Positions 34,096 through 43,145 of a stretch of 64,000 nucleotides of DNA are shown in pieces. How positions within the stretch are numbered: the first letter of the stretch is position 1; each line of letters opens with the position of its first letter. Where the stretch lies: positions 310,001 through 374,000 of the forward strand of contig NZ_JARHTQ010000005.1 of NCBI RefSeq assembly GCF_029223525.1, given 5' to 3'. Both the position numbers and the translations under genes were made by a program. Source of the stretch: Streptantibioticus ferralitis (GTDB lineage: Bacteria > Actinomycetota > Actinomycetes > Streptomycetales > Streptomycetaceae). The notes beneath the pieces were generated by a model, which was not told the origin of the DNA, ran no database searches, and saw only the letters and a list, made by a program, of their open reading frames with translations.

Positions 34096-35121
34096 CTACA
34101 GCAGTCCGGCGCGAGCCGCCTGGATGCCCGCCTGGAATCTGGTGCGCGCACCGAGCGCGTCCATCACCTCACGCACCCACCGTTGGACGGTGCGCGGTGA
34201 GACGCCCAACTGCCGCGCGATGCTGTCGTCGGTGAACCCGGCCGAAAGCAGCGTCAGAAGTTCACCCTTGCGGTCGCCCGCCCCCCGCGCCGGGCCGATC
34301 ACGTCGGGCACCCGTACCGCCCGGTGCCAGTACGCCTCGAACATCCCGGCCAGCGCGTCCAGCAGGGACGAGGCACGGAGCAGTACCGCGGCCCTCAACT
34401 CCGACCCGGTGGCGACCGGCAGCATCGCCCAGCGGTCGTCCACCATGGCCAGCTTGCACGGGAGTTCCGGGAGCATCCGGGCCTCCTCCCCCGCCGCCAC
34501 CACATCGCGGATCTCGGCCAGTCGGCCGGGGGCACTGACCGAACCCGCCTCGTACACCGCGCGGATGCGCACTCCCCGGCCCAGCAAGGAGCGCTCCAGC
34601 TCGGTGTCGGTGCGCGAGATGTGCGGAGGCTTGTCGAACAGCAGCAGGTGCCGCCGTGCGCCGTCCTGCATCTGCCGCCAGCGCTCGGCGATGGCGGCCT
34701 GGCCGGTGACCACCTCGACGAGGTCGGCCGCCTGCGGCTGCTGGGACCGCCGGTAAGCCCGCATCAGCTCGCTCACCCGGCCGCGAGTTCGCAGCAGTTC
34801 CTCCTCTCGGCGTAGCAGCAGCGCCTCGACGGCGACGTCCGGAGCGGCGGCCGACCAGCGGGCCGGAACGCCGTCATGCCGGGTGACCAGACCGCGTTGG
34901 GTGAGCGCGGCCAGCAGTCGCTCGGCGCGGTCGGGCGTGATGCCGAGCTCCGCGGCGAGACCAGCTGCCGTACAGTGCGGACAGGCCAGTACACGTAGAT
35001 AGGTGTTCTGTTCCGCTTCAGGGATGCCAAGGCCTTCGAGCAGACCGCCCGAGGCCGCGCGCACTGACGCAGAGGCCGACTGGGTTCCGCCTGACACCGT
35101 GTGGAAACCGGCTGGGAACAC
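34096..35121 (-). CDS. LuxR-type HTH regulator with N-terminal TrmB-like domain
   Basis: About 341 residues. The N-terminal winged-helix segment (LGIPEAEQNTYLRVLACPHCTAAGLAAELGITPDRAERLLAAL) resembles TrmB/helix-turn-helix regulators, a coiled region follows, then a sensor-like centre (HLLLFDKPPHISRTDTELE, IRAVYEAGSV). A LuxR-type HTH sits at the C-terminus (LLTLLSAGFTDDSIARQLGVSPRTVQRWVREVMDALGARTRFQAGIQA). This architecture is frequent in streptomycetes with unknown signals. It is divergent from the G1 peptidase gene, which makes that gene a candidate target. The start is uncertain: a GTG at 35121 is used, but 35097 or 35181 are possible. Confidence 0.78.
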   Translation of the reverse strand: MFPAGFHTVSGGTQSASASVRAASGGLLEGLGIPEAEQNTYLRVLACPHCTAAGLAAELGITPDRAERLLAALTQRGLVTRHDGVPARWSAAAPDVAVEALLLRREEELLRTRGRVSELMRAYRRSQQPQAADLVEVVTGQAAIAERWRQMQDGARRHLLLFDKPPHISRTDTELERSLLGRGVRIRAVYEAGSVSAPGRLAEIRDVVAAGEEARMLPELPCKLAMVDDRWAMLPVATGSELRAAVLLRASSLLDALAGMFEAYWHRAVRVPDVIGPARGAGDRKGELLTLLSAGFTDDSIARQLGVSPRTVQRWVREVMDALGARTRFQAGIQAARAGLL

Positions 35122-35318
35122 CCTGACCGCCCTTCGGTTCCGGGCGGGTGAAGCTCGACGAGCGGTACCCGCCACCACCAACTATTGTGTCATGTTCTCG
35201 CCATGGCGGGTTCCGGTTGGCGCTTGGCTCTTGAGGGTTCACGCAGGCCAGACCCACGATGAACCCCGGTCTGACAGGCCCCCGAACATCGACTCCATCC
35301 CCCACAGGAGACCGGTAC

Positions 35319-36083
35319 ATGGGCACGAATGCAGGAACAAGACGTAATCGCTTCACCGGCAGGGCAGCGGCCGCGAGTCTGCTGCTCGCGGCCGCCGCTC
35401 TCGTCCCGGCAGGTGCCGGGTCGTCAGCGGCCGCCACAGCGGCGGGCTTCGGCCCGCACGCCGGCCGCTTCCAGGACAGCAACTGGGGCGGCTACGTCGC
35501 CTCGGGCAGCTTCAGCACCATCAGCGGCTCCTGGACCGAACCGCATGTCACCTGCAACAGCAGCAACGACCTGTTCGCCCCCTGGGTCGGCCTGGACGGC
35601 TACGGTTCGCAGACCGTCGAGCAGACCGGCGTGCAGACCGACTGCTCAAGCGGTTCGCCGGTGCTCTCCGCCTGGTACGAGATGTACCCCGCCGCGCCGG
35701 TGTACTGGAACGACCCGGTATCCGAGGGCGACAGCATCACGGCCTCGGTGGTCTCCAACGGCGGTGGCAGCTACACCCTGACGCTCACCGACAACACCAA
35801 GGGCTGGACCGAGCACGTAGACCAGAACCTCGGCGGCGAGAACGTCAGCGCCGAAGCGGTGATCGAGTCCCCCACCCAGAGCTATCCGTCCTTCAGCAGG
35901 CTGGACTTCTCCGGAGTGACGGTGGACGGTCAGCCGTTCGACGCCGCCAACCCGCAGACGTTCACCAGCGGCGGCTACTCACCGGGCCCGCTGTCCAACG
36001 GCTCGTTCTCCATGACGCAGGGCAGCGGCGTCGCCCGTACTCCCCACGCGCCCGCCAAACGGCCGAGCGTCATCCGCTACTGA
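35319..36083 (+). CDS. Secreted G1-family glutamic peptidase (eqolisin)
   Basis: A 254-residue secreted peptidase with a Sec signal (to about residue 40) and a G1 beta-sandwich. The catalytic pair is Q102 in TVEQTGVQTDC and E180 in SAEAVIESP, the positions used by scytalidoglutamic peptidase. SNWGGYV and FAPWVGLDGYG are also family marks. Eqolisins cut proteins at very low pH; they are known mainly from fungi with a bacterial branch. The ATG has CAGGAGA 6 nt upstream. It probably works with the two acid-active S53 peptidases encoded within 5 kb. Confidence 0.88.
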   Translation: MGTNAGTRRNRFTGRAAAASLLLAAAALVPAGAGSSAAATAAGFGPHAGRFQDSNWGGYVASGSFSTISGSWTEPHVTCNSSNDLFAPWVGLDGYGSQTVEQTGVQTDCSSGSPVLSAWYEMYPAAPVYWNDPVSEGDSITASVVSNGGGSYTLTLTDNTKGWTEHVDQNLGGENVSAEAVIESPTQSYPSFSRLDFSGVTVDGQPFDAANPQTFTSGGYSPGPLSNGSFSMTQGSGVARTPHAPAKRPSVIRY

Positions 36084-36165
36084 CGGTCGTCTCGCGGTAG
36101 CGTGAAAGCGATTGGTCGCCCGGGCCGCGCAGCCGGTCCGGGCGCCGTCGTCACCAAGCGCCGTG

Positions 36166-36984
36166 TCACTTGAAGATGTTGACGGCGCGCGCGATGACCA
36201 GTACGACCGTGATCAACGACACCAGGGACTGCCCGAGCATCAGCATCTTCGCCCAGCGCGACAACGGCATCACATCAGTGGGGCTGAACGCGGTCGCGTT
36301 GGTGAACGAGACGTACAGATAGTCGAGGAAGCCCGGCTCCCAGTGTGCGGGGGCGAGCTCCCGCTCCTGCATCTGCGGGAAGAGGAAGTCGGGGTACGGG
36401 CTCGCGCCCGCCGCCCGACTGGCCGGACCGCCCCGGTCCCACTCCCAGTACCAGAGCGCGAAGACAATGATGTTGGTGATCCAGATTCCGGCACCCGTCA
36501 TCAGCAGCGGCCCGGCGTCCGCCCCCGCCGTACCGCGCACCAGGGCGCGCACCAGGCTGAAGGCGGACCAGCCGTTGGCCACGCTGACCAGCGCGGTCAG
36601 TATCAGACTGGCGGTGCGCAGCGGTCGCGAGTGCCGCTCGATCCGGTACGGACTGGCGGCGACCAGCCCCACCAGCAGAATGATCTCCAACAGCGGCAGC
36701 AGCCAGTGCGGGTGGATGGTGAACCGCGGTGGCAGTGCCCACTGCAGGCCGACGGCGACGACGATCGCCACGGTGACCGCCCAACGCTGCTCGCCCTGTG
36801 TAGAGCGTCGCCAGGCGGGCACGGCCGTCCGCTCGGCGCGCGGCTCGGCGGCCGCCGCGTCCTGAAGCAACCGCTCCATCCGGTCGAGCCGTGCGTGCAA
36901 CTGCCCACCGAGCTGCCGCATTCCCTCGGGCTGGTGTGCCGGGCCGTCCGCCGAAGACCGGCCGTTCCCCTCCGTATCGCTCAT
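36166..36984 (-). CDS. Conserved membrane protein with pore-like motif
   Basis: A 272-residue membrane protein with a soluble N-terminus of about 65 residues and about six hydrophobic segments. The conserved stretch FLDYLYVSFTNATAFSPTDVMPLSRWAKMLML near the C-terminus sits where two-helix ion channels carry their selectivity filter, but the filter signature is absent. I recognise it as a family common in actinomycetes but cannot give a function. No ribosome site is evident; CACAAT 6 nt before the ATG could be a -10 box of a leaderless message. Confidence 0.75.
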   Translation of the reverse strand: MSDTEGNGRSSADGPAHQPEGMRQLGGQLHARLDRMERLLQDAAAAEPRAERTAVPAWRRSTQGEQRWAVTVAIVVAVGLQWALPPRFTIHPHWLLPLLEIILLVGLVAASPYRIERHSRPLRTASLILTALVSVANGWSAFSLVRALVRGTAGADAGPLLMTGAGIWITNIIVFALWYWEWDRGGPASRAAGASPYPDFLFPQMQERELAPAHWEPGFLDYLYVSFTNATAFSPTDVMPLSRWAKMLMLGQSLVSLITVVLVIARAVNIFK

Positions 36985-37045
36985 AGGGCCATTGTGCGCC
37001 GTGCCCCGGGCGGGCCCGACCGCGACCGGGCCCGCCGGTGGCCGG

Positions 37046-38275
37046 CTACCGCACTGCGGGCAGCACCCGGCCGGTGACCTCGCCGAATCCGATCCGCTTG
37101 CCGTCCGGAGCCGGTGCCCACGCGGTGATGGTGACCTCGTCGGCGTCCTCCAGGAAGGTCCGGGACGCTCCGCCGCCAAGGCGCAGCGGATCACGGCCGT
37201 TCCAGGTCTGCTCCAGCAGGCAGCCGCGCTCGTCGTCGCCCGGACCGCTGACCGTGCCGGAGGCGAAGAGGTCGCCGGTGCGCAAGGAAGCGCCGTTGAC
37301 CGTCATATGGGCCAGTTGCTGGGCCGCCGTCCAGTACATCGCGGCGAACGGCGGACGCGAGATGACCTCGCCGTTCAGCGCCACCTCAAGGCGCAGGTCC
37401 AGCCCCCACCCCTCGGCCTTGGCGTCGTCGAGGTACGGAAGCAACGGGGCGTCCCGGGGCGGCGGTGCGACCCGTGCGGCCTGCAGCGCGTCCAGCGGAA
37501 CGATCCACGGCGAGACCGACGTCGCGAAGGACTTGCCGAGGAACGGTCCCAGCGGTACGTACTCCCAGGCCTGGATGTCGCGCGCGGACCAGTCGTTGAC
37601 CAGGCAGACACCGAAGACATGGTCGGCCAGCGCGTCCAGCGGCACCCGCTCCGCCTGCCGCGACGGAGTGCCGACCACGAAGCCGACCTCGGCCTCGAAG
37701 TCCAGCCGCGCCGAGGGGCCGAAGACCGGCTCGGGATCATGGGCTGCCTTGTGCTGACCGGCCGGACGTACGACATCGGTGCCCGAGACGACGACCGTGC
37801 CGGCCCGCCCGTGGTAACCGATGGGCAGATGCTTCCAGTTCGGCGTCAGCGCCTCGCCGTCCGGCCGGAAGATCCGGCCGACGGTCGTGGCGTGGTGCTC
37901 ACTGGCGTAGAAGTCCACGTAGTCGGCGACCTCGAACGGCAGTCGCAGCACGACCGCCTCCAGCGGGTGCAGCAGCGGTTCGACGGTCCGCCGGTGCTCG
38001 GGCTCGGTGAGCCATTCGGTGAGCGCACCGCGCACCCGCTGCCAGGTCTGCCGTCCCGCCGCCATCAGCGGATTGAGCACCGGATGCGCCAGGAGTTCCG
38101 CGTCCTCGGAGCCGAGGGCTCGGGCGGCGGCGCCCGCGTCGAGCACATGGTCACCGATCCGGACGCCGATCCGGGGTGATCCGGGGGCGTCGGCGGTGGT
38201 GAAGACCCCGTAGGGGAGATTGTGCGGGCCGAACGGGCCGCTTACGGCCGCATCCAGTGGGCTGACTTCGGGCAT
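37046..38275 (-). CDS. fahA: Fumarylacetoacetase
   Basis: Cytoplasmic hydrolase of 409 residues that splits fumarylacetoacetate into fumarate and acetoacetate, the last step of tyrosine breakdown. The full two-domain length fits. Signatures are ADYVDFYASEHHATTVGRIFRPDGEALTPNWKHLPIGYHGRAGTVVVSG, whose HH supplies the catalytic histidine, then the metal ligands in FEAEVGFVVG and CLVNDWSARDIQAWEYVPLGPFLGKSF. The ATG at 38275 begins the family homology. No other tyrosine-pathway genes are adjacent, which is usual in streptomycetes. Confidence 0.94.
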   Translation of the reverse strand: MPEVSPLDAAVSGPFGPHNLPYGVFTTADAPGSPRIGVRIGDHVLDAGAAARALGSEDAELLAHPVLNPLMAAGRQTWQRVRGALTEWLTEPEHRRTVEPLLHPLEAVVLRLPFEVADYVDFYASEHHATTVGRIFRPDGEALTPNWKHLPIGYHGRAGTVVVSGTDVVRPAGQHKAAHDPEPVFGPSARLDFEAEVGFVVGTPSRQAERVPLDALADHVFGVCLVNDWSARDIQAWEYVPLGPFLGKSFATSVSPWIVPLDALQAARVAPPPRDAPLLPYLDDAKAEGWGLDLRLEVALNGEVISRPPFAAMYWTAAQQLAHMTVNGASLRTGDLFASGTVSGPGDDERGCLLEQTWNGRDPLRLGGGASRTFLEDADEVTITAWAPAPDGKRIGFGEVTGRVLPAVR

Positions 38276-38383
38276 CGGTGGTGCCTCGCCTTCCACATCG
38301 CGGGTGAACGCGGAGGTAAGGCTACGGGTTGACCGGCCGTGGCGGTGGAACGGGGTCGGCCATTGAGTGCCGGCTCGCGCGGG

Positions 38384-38521
38384 CTACCAGCGGCGCAGCG
38401 CCATCAACCGGCGACGCACGTCGACGCGTTGCCGCTGGCGCCGCGGCTGGGGGTCCTCCGGGGCCTCGGGGGGCGGCGCGGTGTCCGGCGCTGATCGGTC
38501 GGCGTCCTGGTTCGCGTTCAT
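38384..38521 (-). CDS. Hypothetical 45-residue basic small protein
   Basis: A short frame starting MNANQDADRSAPDTAPPPEA and ending in the very basic RQRQRVDVRRRLMALRRW. AAGGA lies 10 nt before the ATG. It has a Pro/Asp-rich head and Arg-rich tail, no membrane segment and no known family. It follows the winged-helix gene on the same strand by 177 bp. It may be a real small protein or chance. Confidence 0.35.
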   Translation of the reverse strand: MNANQDADRSAPDTAPPPEAPEDPQPRRQRQRVDVRRRLMALRRW

Positions 38522-38698
38522 CGCTGGCGCATCCTTAAGCCGGTCGGAGCATCGGTGATGGATGTCAGGACGTCCATCCCACGGCTGTTGGTTCCCCGCC
38601 CGGACGACCCAGCACCAACAACGGTGCCAGGGGCACCATGGTCACGCCACCGTGCCGCGGCGCCCGCCGCTCGGACCCCGCGGCCAGCTGGGCGCCGG

Positions 38699-39235
38699 TC
38701 AGTCGCGGGTGACCGGCGCGTACTTGTATCCGACCCGGCGGACGGTGACGATGCCCGCCCGGTGCTCGGGGCCGAGCTTGCGGCGCAGCCGTGCCACATG
38801 CACGTCGACGGTGCGGCCGTCACCGACATGGCCGTAGCCCCAGACCGTGTTCACCAGTTGGTCACGGGTGTGCACCCGGTGCGGATGGGCCACCAGGTGT
38901 GCCAGCAGCTCGAATTCGAGATAGGTCAGATCCAGCACACGGCCGTCGATGCTCGCCGTGCGGCGGTCGAGATCGATCTGGATCGGATCGTCCGACTCCG
39001 CGGGCCCGGCCGCCACCGAAGGTGGGGCCTGGTCGGCGGGGACGAGGACCAGATAGCCGACCATCGGCGGCTGTCCGGCCACAGCGGGCAGGGTGTGTCC
39101 GGGAGCTGGCATCCAGGTGGCGCCGGGCGGCAGGAAGTCCGGCGCCGGAACCACCTCGTCAGGGCGTACGGCGCGCAGCCGCTGCCGGGCCGGTACGGGG
39201 GCGTGCAGGGGCTGGGTGTTCGAGATGTTCGACAT
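38699..39235 (-). CDS. OmpR-type winged-helix DNA-binding protein without receiver
   Basis: A 178-residue protein. The C-terminal half (about 85-178) is a typical OmpR/PhoB winged helix: LDLTYLEFELLAHLVAHPHRVHTRDQLVNTVWGYGHVGDGRTVDVHVARLRRKLG followed by VRRVGYKYAP. The N-terminal half is Pro/Ala-rich and does not contain a phosphorylatable receiver domain, so activity must be controlled some other way. No kinase gene is nearby. The ATG at 39235 is supported by an AGAGCCGAG site. Confidence 0.85.
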   Translation of the reverse strand: MSNISNTQPLHAPVPARQRLRAVRPDEVVPAPDFLPPGATWMPAPGHTLPAVAGQPPMVGYLVLVPADQAPPSVAAGPAESDDPIQIDLDRRTASIDGRVLDLTYLEFELLAHLVAHPHRVHTRDQLVNTVWGYGHVGDGRTVDVHVARLRRKLGPEHRAGIVTVRRVGYKYAPVTRD

Positions 39236-40196
39236 GGGGTCTCGGCTCTTTCGCGCGAAGGGGACGCATGGACGTCGTGCGCGGGGCCGGGCGGTGACGA
39301 CGGCAGTGGCCGTTGACGGTTCAGCCGTGGACGCGGGCCCGCGCGGAGGTCGCGCGGCAACACAGACGGTCGAAGTGGTGCGCCTGCCGGGACGGCCAGA
39401 ACGGCTCAAGGTCACTACGACCCGTCGCGGTGTCAATCAAGCTGGCCATGGCCCCATTGAACCAGAAGGTGTGTATCCATCGCGCGAGTTGATGCGGTAC
39501 GCATCTTTCCGGCCGGAAATCCGGCCGGAAAGAGCACGGCCCACACCGCCCCCTCCACGAACTGCCCACAACGACGGAGCCATCCGTTTTGCCGCGATTC
39601 TCCTTACTATCTCCACCCGGCGGAGCGCCGCCGCCACCGGCAGGTGTGTGAGGCGCTGCTTGACTTCCGCTCGGCGCGGCCGGCCTGGGACCAGGCGGTC
39701 GGCCGGGCCCGCGCGGAGCCTGTGCGGCACCGTGGTCCGTCACCCCGGGCGGGTGAACTCGCCAAGGACGCACTGACCTTGACGGGGCGTGGCGGGATGC
39801 CACTGGAGGCTCATCTGCCGGGTCGCGACGCGCCGCCGGTAACCGGAGGCCGACGCGTTCACCGTGGCGCTGCGCTCGGCGACGGCGTCCGGGGCCCAGG
39901 CGATCCGCGAGCGCCGGGCCCCTCTTGGCGACGGCGCACCCGAGGCGCCGAGGGCGCTGGCGCGGCGGAACGGGGACGGCCCGCGGACCCGGTGCCGGCA
40001 CGGGCCGCGGAGCCCATCACGGAGGCGCTCGAAGACCTGGCGCCCCGGCCCCTCGACGTCAACTGCCGTACGGGGGAAGGATGATGCGGGCGCCGCACGG
40101 GGGAAGCGGCGCCCGACACGGCAAGCATAGCGGACTGATGCCCCTTACATCTACCCCCGTCCGACGTGACGCCCAAGACACCGGGAACGCGATGGT
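39236..40196. other. Gene-poor kilobase with palindromes
   Basis: No gene with a ribosome site and recognisable product. A plus-strand frame at about 39644-40084 (MCEALLDFRSARPAWDQAV...) continues in a neighbouring frame as AFTVALRSATASGAQAIRERRA, and may be a decayed gene that I cannot identify. A notable tandem palindrome lies at 39504-39533. Confidence 0.5.
39504..39533. promoter_or_regulatory. Tandem palindromic operator-like site
   Basis: Two identical 10-bp palindromes TCCGGCCGGA at 39508-39517 and 39520-39529, spaced 12 bp centre to centre. Together they form a 13-bp perfect inverted repeat (39504-39516 with 39521-39533). This is the form of a cooperative repressor site or a hairpin. 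It lies 270 bp upstream of the winged-helix gene. Confidence 0.55.
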
Positions 40197-41423
40197 TCAG
40201 CGGATCGGCAGACCCGAGATGGTGCGGGCGATCACCAGTCGCTGGATCTCGCTGGTGCCTTCGAAGATGGTGTAGATGGCGGCGTCCCGGTGCATCCGCT
40301 CCACCGGGTACTCACGGGTGAATCCGTTGCCGCCGAGGATCTGCATGGCCGACGCGGTGACCCACTTCGCCGTCTCGCCCGCATACAGCTTGGACATCGA
40401 CCCCTCCGCGGCGGTGAAGGGCTTGCCCGCGGTGGCCATCCACGAGGCGCGCCACACCAGCAGCCGGGCGGCGTCGATCCGTGTCCGCATGTCGGCGAGA
40501 GTGAAGGCCACGCCCTGGTTGTCGATGATGGGGCGGCCGAACTGGACCCGGGTCTTGGCGTAGTCGAGGGCGACCTCGTACGCGGCCCGGGCGATACCGA
40601 CCGCCTGCGCACCGACCGCCGGACGGGAGGCCTCGAAGGTGGCCATCGCCGCGTTCTTGATCCGCTCGCCGCCCGCGCGCTGCTTCTCCCGGGCGCGGGC
40701 CAGCCGCTCCTCCAGCTTCTCCTTGCCGCCGAGCAGACAGGAGCCCGGGACCCGCACCTGGCCCAGGACGACCTCGGCGGTGTGCGAGGCGCGTATGCCG
40801 TGCTTCTTGAACTTCTGCCCCTGGGACAGGCCCGGTGTGCCCGGCGGGACGATGAACGACGCCTGACCGCGGGCGCCGAGTTCGGAGTCGACGACCGCGA
40901 CGACCACATGGACGTTGGCGATGCCACCGTTGGTGGCCCAGGTCTTGGTGCCGTTCAGCACCCATTCGTCCTTGGCCTCGTCGTAGACCGCGCGGGTACG
41001 CATGGCGGAGACATCCGATCCGGCATCCGGCTCGGAGGAGCAGAAGGCGGCGACCTTCACATCGTCGGCGGTGCCGAACATCTGCGGGACCCAGGTGCCG
41101 ATCTGCTCCTCGGTGCCGTTGGCGAGTACGCCGACGGCGGCCAGCGTGGTGCCCACGATGGACAGGCCGATGCCGGCGTCTCCCCAGAACAGTTCCTCCA
41201 TGGCGACCGGGATGCCGAGGCCGGTCGGGTCGAAGAACGCCTGGGCGTAGAAGTCCATGGAGTACAGGCCGATCTTGGCGGCCTCCTGGATCACCGGCCA
41301 CGGGGTCTCCTCGCGCTCGTCCCACTCGGCGGCGGCCGGGCGCATCACATCGGCGGCGAAGCCGTGCACCCAGTCGCGGACCCCCTTCTGGTCGTCGTTG
41401 AGCTCCAGGCCGAAGTCGCCCAT
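40197..41423 (-). CDS. Acyl-CoA dehydrogenase
   Basis: FAD-dependent acyl-CoA dehydrogenase of 408 residues. Family signatures are [19 protein letters not shown] for FAD and substrate contact, [27 protein letters not shown], and the C-terminal [31 protein letters not shown], whose FEGTSE glutamate is the usual catalytic base. The chain-length preference cannot be told. It is divergent from a TetR gene with a palindrome between them, so it is probably induced by an acyl-CoA. The ATG has GAGGGG 4 nt upstream. Confidence 0.93.
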   Translation of the reverse strand: MGDFGLELNDDQKGVRDWVHGFAADVMRPAAAEWDEREETPWPVIQEAAKIGLYSMDFYAQAFFDPTGLGIPVAMEELFWGDAGIGLSIVGTTLAAVGVLANGTEEQIGTWVPQMFGTADDVKVAAFCSSEPDAGSDVSAMRTRAVYDEAKDEWVLNGTKTWATNGGIANVHVVVAVVDSELGARGQASFIVPPGTPGLSQGQKFKKHGIRASHTAEVVLGQVRVPGSCLLGGKEKLEERLARAREKQRAGGERIKNAAMATFEASRPAVGAQAVGIARAAYEVALDYAKTRVQFGRPIIDNQGVAFTLADMRTRIDAARLLVWRASWMATAGKPFTAAEGSMSKLYAGETAKWVTASAMQILGGNGFTREYPVERMHRDAAIYTIFEGTSEIQRLVIARTISGLPIR

Positions 41424-41448
41424 CGTTCCCCTCCACCTGCTTGTTACT

Positions 41449-41461
41449 TGCGGTAACCGCA
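41449..41461. promoter_or_regulatory. Palindromic operator between dehydrogenase and TetR genes
   Basis: TGCGGTAACCGCA, a perfect 13-bp palindrome with one central base, 26 bp from the dehydrogenase start codon and within TTAC/GTAA-rich flanks (41443-41480). Likely binding site of the TetR protein encoded at 41625. Confidence 0.55.
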
Positions 41462-41624
41462 GTGTGTTACCAGCGAGTAAGGATGTCAACCGCGGTCCGC
41501 CCAGCGGCCGTACTCGCGCCGGATCCGGGGCCGGGCCGCGAGAGAGCCGCAGAGCGTTGCGGCATTCCGCGGAAAATGCAGTACGTTGCGCACAGCGCGG
41601 AATCGAACGGGCGGGGAGGCTCGA

Positions 41625-42266
41625 GTGCAGACCAGCCAGCGACTGGACCAGCAACAGGCGGCGGAGAACAGGCGTCGGGAGCTGCTCGAAGCCGCGGACC
41701 GGGTGGTGCTGCGCGACGGGCCCGAGGCGTCCATGAACGCGATCGCGGCCGAGGCGGGGATCACCAAACCGATCCTCTACCGCCACTTCGGTGACAAGAG
41801 CGGGCTGTACCGCGCGCTCGCCAAGCGCCACACCGACGCGCTGCTGGACACGCTGCGTGCCGCGCTGGACACCCCGGCCGCCCGCCGCGAGCGGGTCGAG
41901 GCCACCTTGGACGCGTACCTGGCGGCAATCGAGGCGCGCCCGCAGGTGTACCGCTTTCTGATGCATCCCACCGAGGCCGCGGACGCCGAGAAGGATTTCG
42001 ACACCAGACGCCACTCCGCGCCGCTACTGCGCCGACTCGGCGAGGAGTTGGCGAAGATCATCGCCGAACGCCTCGACCTCGGCCCCAACAGCGAGGAGCT
42101 TGCCCGGGTCTGGGGCCACGGAATCGTCGGCATGATGCACGCGGCCGGTGACTGGTGGCTCGGCGAACGCCCCTGCGAGCGCAGCCAGTTGGTGGCTCAT
42201 CTGGCCGATCTGCTCTGGGGGCGCCTGGCGGCGGCGGGCGATGCCCCGGGCGGACCCGGGTTCTGA
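41625..42266 (+). CDS. TetR-family transcriptional regulator
   Basis: A 213-residue repressor. The N-terminal HTH is [54 protein letters not shown]; the helical C-terminal ligand domain includes [22 protein letters not shown], as in fatty-acid-responsive members. It probably represses the divergent acyl-CoA dehydrogenase gene and itself. The GTG at 41625 has GGGGAGG 5 nt upstream. Confidence 0.92.
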   Translation: MQTSQRLDQQQAAENRRRELLEAADRVVLRDGPEASMNAIAAEAGITKPILYRHFGDKSGLYRALAKRHTDALLDTLRAALDTPAARRERVEATLDAYLAAIEARPQVYRFLMHPTEAADAEKDFDTRRHSAPLLRRLGEELAKIIAERLDLGPNSEELARVWGHGIVGMMHAAGDWWLGERPCERSQLVAHLADLLWGRLAAAGDAPGGPGF

Positions 42267-42601
42267 CCGGGGGCGCCCGCGGCGGACGGGATTCGCCAGG
42301 TGCGGTGAGTTGGCTACCGCCGGACCACGACACCGTGGTTGCGCGCCGACGCGGCGGAGATTTCCTGGGGCGAGCCCCCCGAACCCTCTTAGGGGGCGAG
42401 CCCACAGACCTCCCGGGTACGGGTCCGGCTGACGGTCGCGCCCCAAGCCCCGGGCGGTGTCAGGAGCTTGCCCCCGACCGGAAAGTCCGTGGGGAGCGTG
42501 CCCACAGGAAAACATCCGCCGCGGCGGCGAGCAACCCCCGCGGCGGGGACCAGCGGTGTCCGAACCCGCCGCACCCCCCACCAGGATCCGCCGGAAGCGA
42601 C
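42267..42601. other. Non-coding GC-rich gap
   Basis: 335 bp between the convergent TetR and deformylase genes. It has several short GC-rich repeats (recurring GAGC-TTGCCC-like words) that can form hairpins and may end both transcripts. I see no gene. Confidence 0.5.
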
Positions 42602-43132
42602 CTACCGCACCCGCCGGGCGGCGCGCAAGGCGCGCCACCGACGCACACCGGTGAGCCGGTCGATGAACAACTCGCCGCCGAGGTGGTCGCATTCATGCTG
42701 CAGGCAGCGGGCGAAGAACCCGGTCCCCTCGATCCGCACCGGCTCGCCCCGCAGGTCGAAGCCCTCCACGACCGCGTGGTCGAAGCGCGGGGTCGCCGCG
42801 GTGACACCAGGCAGCGACAGACACCCTTCCGATCCGGCGACCACGACGCCGTCCACCGCCGTCAAGCGCGGATTGACCACGTACCCGAGGTGGCGGCGGT
42901 CCTCGTCGTCCGGGCAGTCATAGACGAACACCCTCGCCGGTACGCCGATTTGCGGCGCGGCCAGACCCACGCCGTCGGCGGCGTACATCGTGGCGTACAT
43001 GTCCTCGACCAGCCGCGCCAGCTCCTGGTCGAAGTCGGCCACCTCGGCGGCCGCCGACCGCAGCACGGGGTCGCCGAGCAGCCGCATGGGCCGGACGGTT
43101 CCGGAGCTGCCGGGGATCGCGGCGCGTTTCAT
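42602..43132 (-). CDS. def: Peptide deformylase
   Basis: Metalloenzyme of 176 residues that removes the N-formyl group from nascent proteins. The three deformylase motifs are intact: GVGLAAPQIG, EGCLSLPG, whose cysteine is a metal ligand, and HECDHLGG, with the HExxH histidines and catalytic glutamate. The ATG at 43132 has no ribosome site but lies 7 nt after TAATCT (43140-43145, minus strand), which looks like the -10 box of a leaderless transcript. Streptomycetes carry several def paralogues; which one this is cannot be told here. Confidence 0.94.
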   Translation of the reverse strand: MKRAAIPGSSGTVRPMRLLGDPVLRSAAAEVADFDQELARLVEDMYATMYAADGVGLAAPQIGVPARVFVYDCPDDEDRRHLGYVVNPRLTAVDGVVVAGSEGCLSLPGVTAATPRFDHAVVEGFDLRGEPVRIEGTGFFARCLQHECDHLGGELFIDRLTGVRRWRALRAARRVR

Positions 43133-43139
43133 GGCGGCA

Positions 43140-43145
43140 AGATTA
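43140..43145 (-). promoter_or_regulatory. -10 box giving a leaderless def transcript
   Basis: TAATCT read on the minus strand, ending 7 nt before the def ATG. Confidence 0.45.
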
